A stretch of 64,000 nt of DNA from Actinoplanes auranticolor. Lineage in GTDB: Bacteria > Actinomycetota > Actinomycetes > Mycobacteriales > Micromonosporaceae. Below the pieces are notes generated by a model that searched no databases, was not told the origin of the DNA, and saw only the letters and a list, made by a program, of their open reading frames with translations. Positions 62,109 through 64,000 of this stretch are shown here, in pieces. Where the stretch lies: contig NZ_BOQL01000030.1 in assembly GCF_018332655.1 (NCBI RefSeq), positions 81,137 to 145,136 on the forward strand, written 5' to 3'. Every line of letters starts with the position of its first letter. Positions within the stretch are counted from its first letter, which is position 1. The position numbers and the translations under genes are program-made.

Positions 62109-63410
62109 GTGACCGATGACCTGCTCGCCCGGCACCAGGCCGTGCTGCCCTCCTGGGTGACGACCTACTACGGCGACGACGCGATCGAGCTGGTGCGCGG
62201 CTCCGGGCGCCGGGTGACCGACGCGAACGGCCGCAGCTACCTCGACTTCTTCGGCGGTGTGCTGACCAACATGCTGGGCTACGACATCGCCGAGGTGCGC
62301 GAGGCCGTCGAGCGCCAGCTGGCCACCGGCATCGTGCACAGCTCGACGCTGTACCTGATCCGGCAGCAGGTCGAGCTGGCCGAGAAGATCGCCCGGGTCT
62401 CCGGCATCCCGGACGCCCGGGTCTTCTTCACCAACTCGGGCACCGAGGCCAACGAGGCCGCGCTGATGTTCACCACCAACTTCCGCCGCTCCAACCAGAT
62501 CCTGGCGATCCGCAACAGCTACCACGGCCGGTCTTTCGCCGCGATGGCCATCACCGGGCACCGCAGCTGGTCGGCCAGCGCGCTGAGCCCGATCTCGGTG
62601 TCCTGGCTGCACTCCGGCGAACGCCTGCGCGGCCGGATGAAGGGCCTGTCCGACGGCGAGCACATCGACGCCGCCGTCGAGGACCTGCGCGAGGTGCTGG
62701 CCACCACCACCGCGGGCGACGTCGCGGCCCTGATCGCCGAGCCGATCCAGGGCGTCGGCGGTTTCGTGCACGCCCCGGACGGGCTGCTCGGCGCGCTGAA
62801 GAAGGAGCTCGACAACCACGGGATCCTGCTGATCGCCGACGAGGTGCAGACCGGCTGGGGCCGTACCGGTGAGCACTTCTGGGGTTACCAGGCCCACGAC
62901 GTGCAGCCCGACCTGATCACCTTCGCCAAGGGCATCGGCAACGGCTTCGCGCTGGCCGGCGTGGTGGGCCGCGCGGAGCTGGTCAACGCGGTCCCGGCGA
63001 CCAGCTTCTCCACCTTCGGCGGCAACCCGGTCTCCACGGCCGCGGGCAACGCCGTGCTGGACTACGTGCTCGACCACGACCTGCAGGCCAACGCCAAGCG
63101 CACCGGCACGATCCTGCTCGACGGCCTGCGCGCGGTGGCCGGCGAGGCGAAGATCGTGGGCGAGGTCCGCGGCCGGGGCCTGATGATCGGCATCGAGTTC
63201 GTCCGGCCGGGCACCACCGAGCCGGACCCGGCCGCGACCATGCGGGTGTTCGACGAGTGCCGCAAGGGCGGCCTGCTGGTCGGCAAGGGCGGCCTGTACG
63301 GCAACGTGCTGCGGATGGGCCCGCCGCTGACCCTGACCGAGGACGAGGCGCGCGAGGGCCTGGGCATCCTGGTGCAGGCGATCCGTACGGCCGACGCCGA
63401 GGCTTTCTGA
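62109..63410 (+). CDS. Class III aminotransferase, beta-alanine/3-aminoisobutyrate type
   Basis: A 433-aa PLP enzyme. Phosphate loop FFTNSGTEANEAALMF, cofactor Asp in LLIADEVQTGWGRTGEHFW, and PLP lysine in LITFAKGIGNGFALAGVVG. It resembles the alanine-glyoxylate/3-aminoisobutyrate (AGXT2-like) group. GTG 62109 is preceded by GGAGGA; TTG 62097 would include that site. It follows the MocR gene by 17 bases and is co-transcribed. Its likely reaction is beta-alanine plus an oxo acid to malonate semialdehyde, feeding the divergent mmsA product. Confidence 0.88.
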   Translation: MTDDLLARHQAVLPSWVTTYYGDDAIELVRGSGRRVTDANGRSYLDFFGGVLTNMLGYDIAEVREAVERQLATGIVHSSTLYLIRQQVELAEKIARVSGIPDARVFFTNSGTEANEAALMFTTNFRRSNQILAIRNSYHGRSFAAMAITGHRSWSASALSPISVSWLHSGERLRGRMKGLSDGEHIDAAVEDLREVLATTTAGDVAALIAEPIQGVGGFVHAPDGLLGALKKELDNHGILLIADEVQTGWGRTGEHFWGYQAHDVQPDLITFAKGIGNGFALAGVVGRAELVNAVPATSFSTFGGNPVSTAAGNAVLDYVLDHDLQANAKRTGTILLDGLRAVAGEAKIVGEVRGRGLMIGIEFVRPGTTEPDPAATMRVFDECRKGGLLVGKGGLYGNVLRMGPPLTLTEDEAREGLGILVQAIRTADAEAF

Positions 63411-63472
63411 GGCACCCAACCCCGTCGTAGCTGGCCGCTCGTCGACCCGCCCGAGGGCGACTGACCCGGTGA

Positions 63473-63502
63473 ACGCCGGGCCCGTGCGGCCGGGCCCGGC
63501 GT
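63473..63502 (+). terminator. Terminator after the aminotransferase gene
   Basis: ACGCCGGGCCCG and CGGGCCCGGCGT form a perfect 12-bp stem around TGCGGC. No T run follows. Confidence 0.75.
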
Positions 63503-63537
63503 GACCGGTCAGGTCTGAAAATTGTTTTGATCCATTC

Positions 63538-63570
63538 TGGGAGCGCTTCCGTATTGAGGACCGAGGTCCT
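63538..63570 (+). promoter_or_regulatory. CebR/CelR-like box and a second palindrome
   Basis: TGGGAGCGCTTCCG (63538-63551) matches 12 of 14 bases of TGGGAGCGCTCCCA, the site of the LacI-type cellulose regulators CebR (Streptomyces) and CelR (Thermobifida). AGGACC-GA-GGTCCT (63557-63570) is a perfect 6-2-6 dyad. Both precede the secreted protein gene at 63596. Confidence 0.65.
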
Positions 63571-63595
63571 ACGACAGGAAGGCTCAGGCGACAGA

Positions 63596-64000
63596 ATGAA
63601 TCGCTCCCGTACTCCCGCTCGGCGCTGGCAGATCGCCGGCGTCGGCGCAGTCGCCGTGGCACTCGTCGGCGTCGGCCTGGGTGTGGCATCGGCCGACGAA
63701 GCCGCCGCCCCCACGGTCAACTGCCCGGCCGTCGCCGGTGCCCTCGGTACCGTGCCCACGCAGGCCCAGGCCGAGATCCAGCGCAATCTGGCCCTGCTGA
63801 ACACGCAGATCGCCGAGGCCAACAAGCGCCTGATCACCAGTCAGGGCGAGGGCGGCAAGAACTTCATCCAGAACGCGATTCTCGGGCCCCTGCAGGACAA
63901 ACGAGTCGCGACCATCAACCGGATGGCCACCGCGATCGGCCGCAACGCGGCGAAGCCGGTGCTGGACGTGGACGGCCTGGCCACCTGCTCGCTGAACGAG
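63596..64000 (+). CDS. Secreted protein, N-terminal part (runs off window)
   Basis: ATG 63596 opens a frame that stays open to the window end (135 codons), so the gene is cut. The N-terminus is a signal peptide with Arg-rich start and hydrophobic core (RRWQIAGVGAVAVALVGVGL) and cleavage near VASADEA. The mature part begins AAPTVNCPAVAGALGTVPTQ and continues as helices (AQAEIQRNLALLNTQIAEAN), with two Cys residues visible. I recognise no enzyme family in this portion. The cellulose-regulator box upstream hints at a role in polysaccharide use; a carbohydrate-binding or catalytic part may follow beyond the window. Confidence 0.75.
   Translation, partial: MNRSRTPARRWQIAGVGAVAVALVGVGLGVASADEAAAPTVNCPAVAGALGTVPTQAQAEIQRNLALLNTQIAEANKRLITSQGEGGKNFIQNAILGPLQDKRVATINRMATAIGRNAAKPVLDVDGLATCSLNE

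Overview
The window is about 64 kb of very GC-rich DNA with dense, short-spaced genes, frequent GTG starts and 4-bp ATGA/GTGA overlaps. Content and style (DUF5753 XRE regulator, SAM-methyltransferase of the DUF574 type, ROK/ChvE sugar uptake, Lrp-linked GABA genes, BNR and PQQ secreted proteins) point to a filamentous actinomycete, most likely Micromonosporaceae such as Actinoplanes. This placement is inference. I saw no tRNA, rRNA, CRISPR, insertion sequence or phage gene. It looks like ordinary chromosome rich in catabolic and transport modules.

Layout. 1-7.8 kb: end of a Ser/Thr kinase with a repeat-rich linker, a threonine synthase-like enzyme, a GDSL lipoprotein, a DUF574 methyltransferase, a secreted BNR protein, and a membrane protein/GntR pair with an inverted-repeat operator. 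7.8-15.5 kb: a polyamine/GABA catabolic cluster (FAD amine oxidase, class III aminotransferase, Lrp regulator, divergent saccharopine dehydrogenase-like protein, GABA transaminase, aminobutyraldehyde dehydrogenase). A motif around ACGGAAAC recurs in its control regions. 15.5-20 kb: a flippase-like membrane protein, a ferredoxin-reductase type flavoprotein with a coupled 62-aa protein, and an iron-box-controlled siderophore-interacting protein. 20-21.3 kb: a small protein with a DUF5753 XRE regulator.

21.3-28.4 kb: two divergent GH13 enzymes, one a two-catalytic-domain amylopullulanase of about 1,800 residues, flanking a control region with TTGCAG-like repeats. 28.4-29.1 kb: wreck of a propionyl/acetyl-CoA synthetase gene. 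29.2-32.1 kb: an unusual nucleotidyltransferase-like/methyltransferase fusion divergent from NADH dehydrogenase II. 32.2-38.5 kb: ABC exporter/MarR/FAD monooxygenase and TetR/MMPL exporter modules, each with a clear palindromic operator.

38.6-44.1 kb: a ChvE/GguAB-type monosaccharide importer and a ROK regulator. 44.2-47.8 kb: small membrane proteins and a membrane GGDEF-EAL protein. 48-51.2 kb: a Tat-exported sugar isomerase/epimerase-like protein with a secreted PQQ-type sugar dehydrogenase carrying a PKD domain. 52.1-63.4 kb: a pyrimidine/hydantoin catabolic module. One eight-gene operon encodes beta-ureidopropionase, dihydropyrimidinase, (methyl)malonate-semialdehyde dehydrogenase, a flavin monooxygenase and an NMT1-type ABC importer. 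It diverges from a MocR regulator and a beta-alanine-type transaminase. Together they could import a pyrimidine-like compound and take it via beta-alanine and malonate semialdehyde to acetyl-CoA. The window ends inside a secreted protein gene that follows a near-consensus CebR/CelR cellulose-regulator box.
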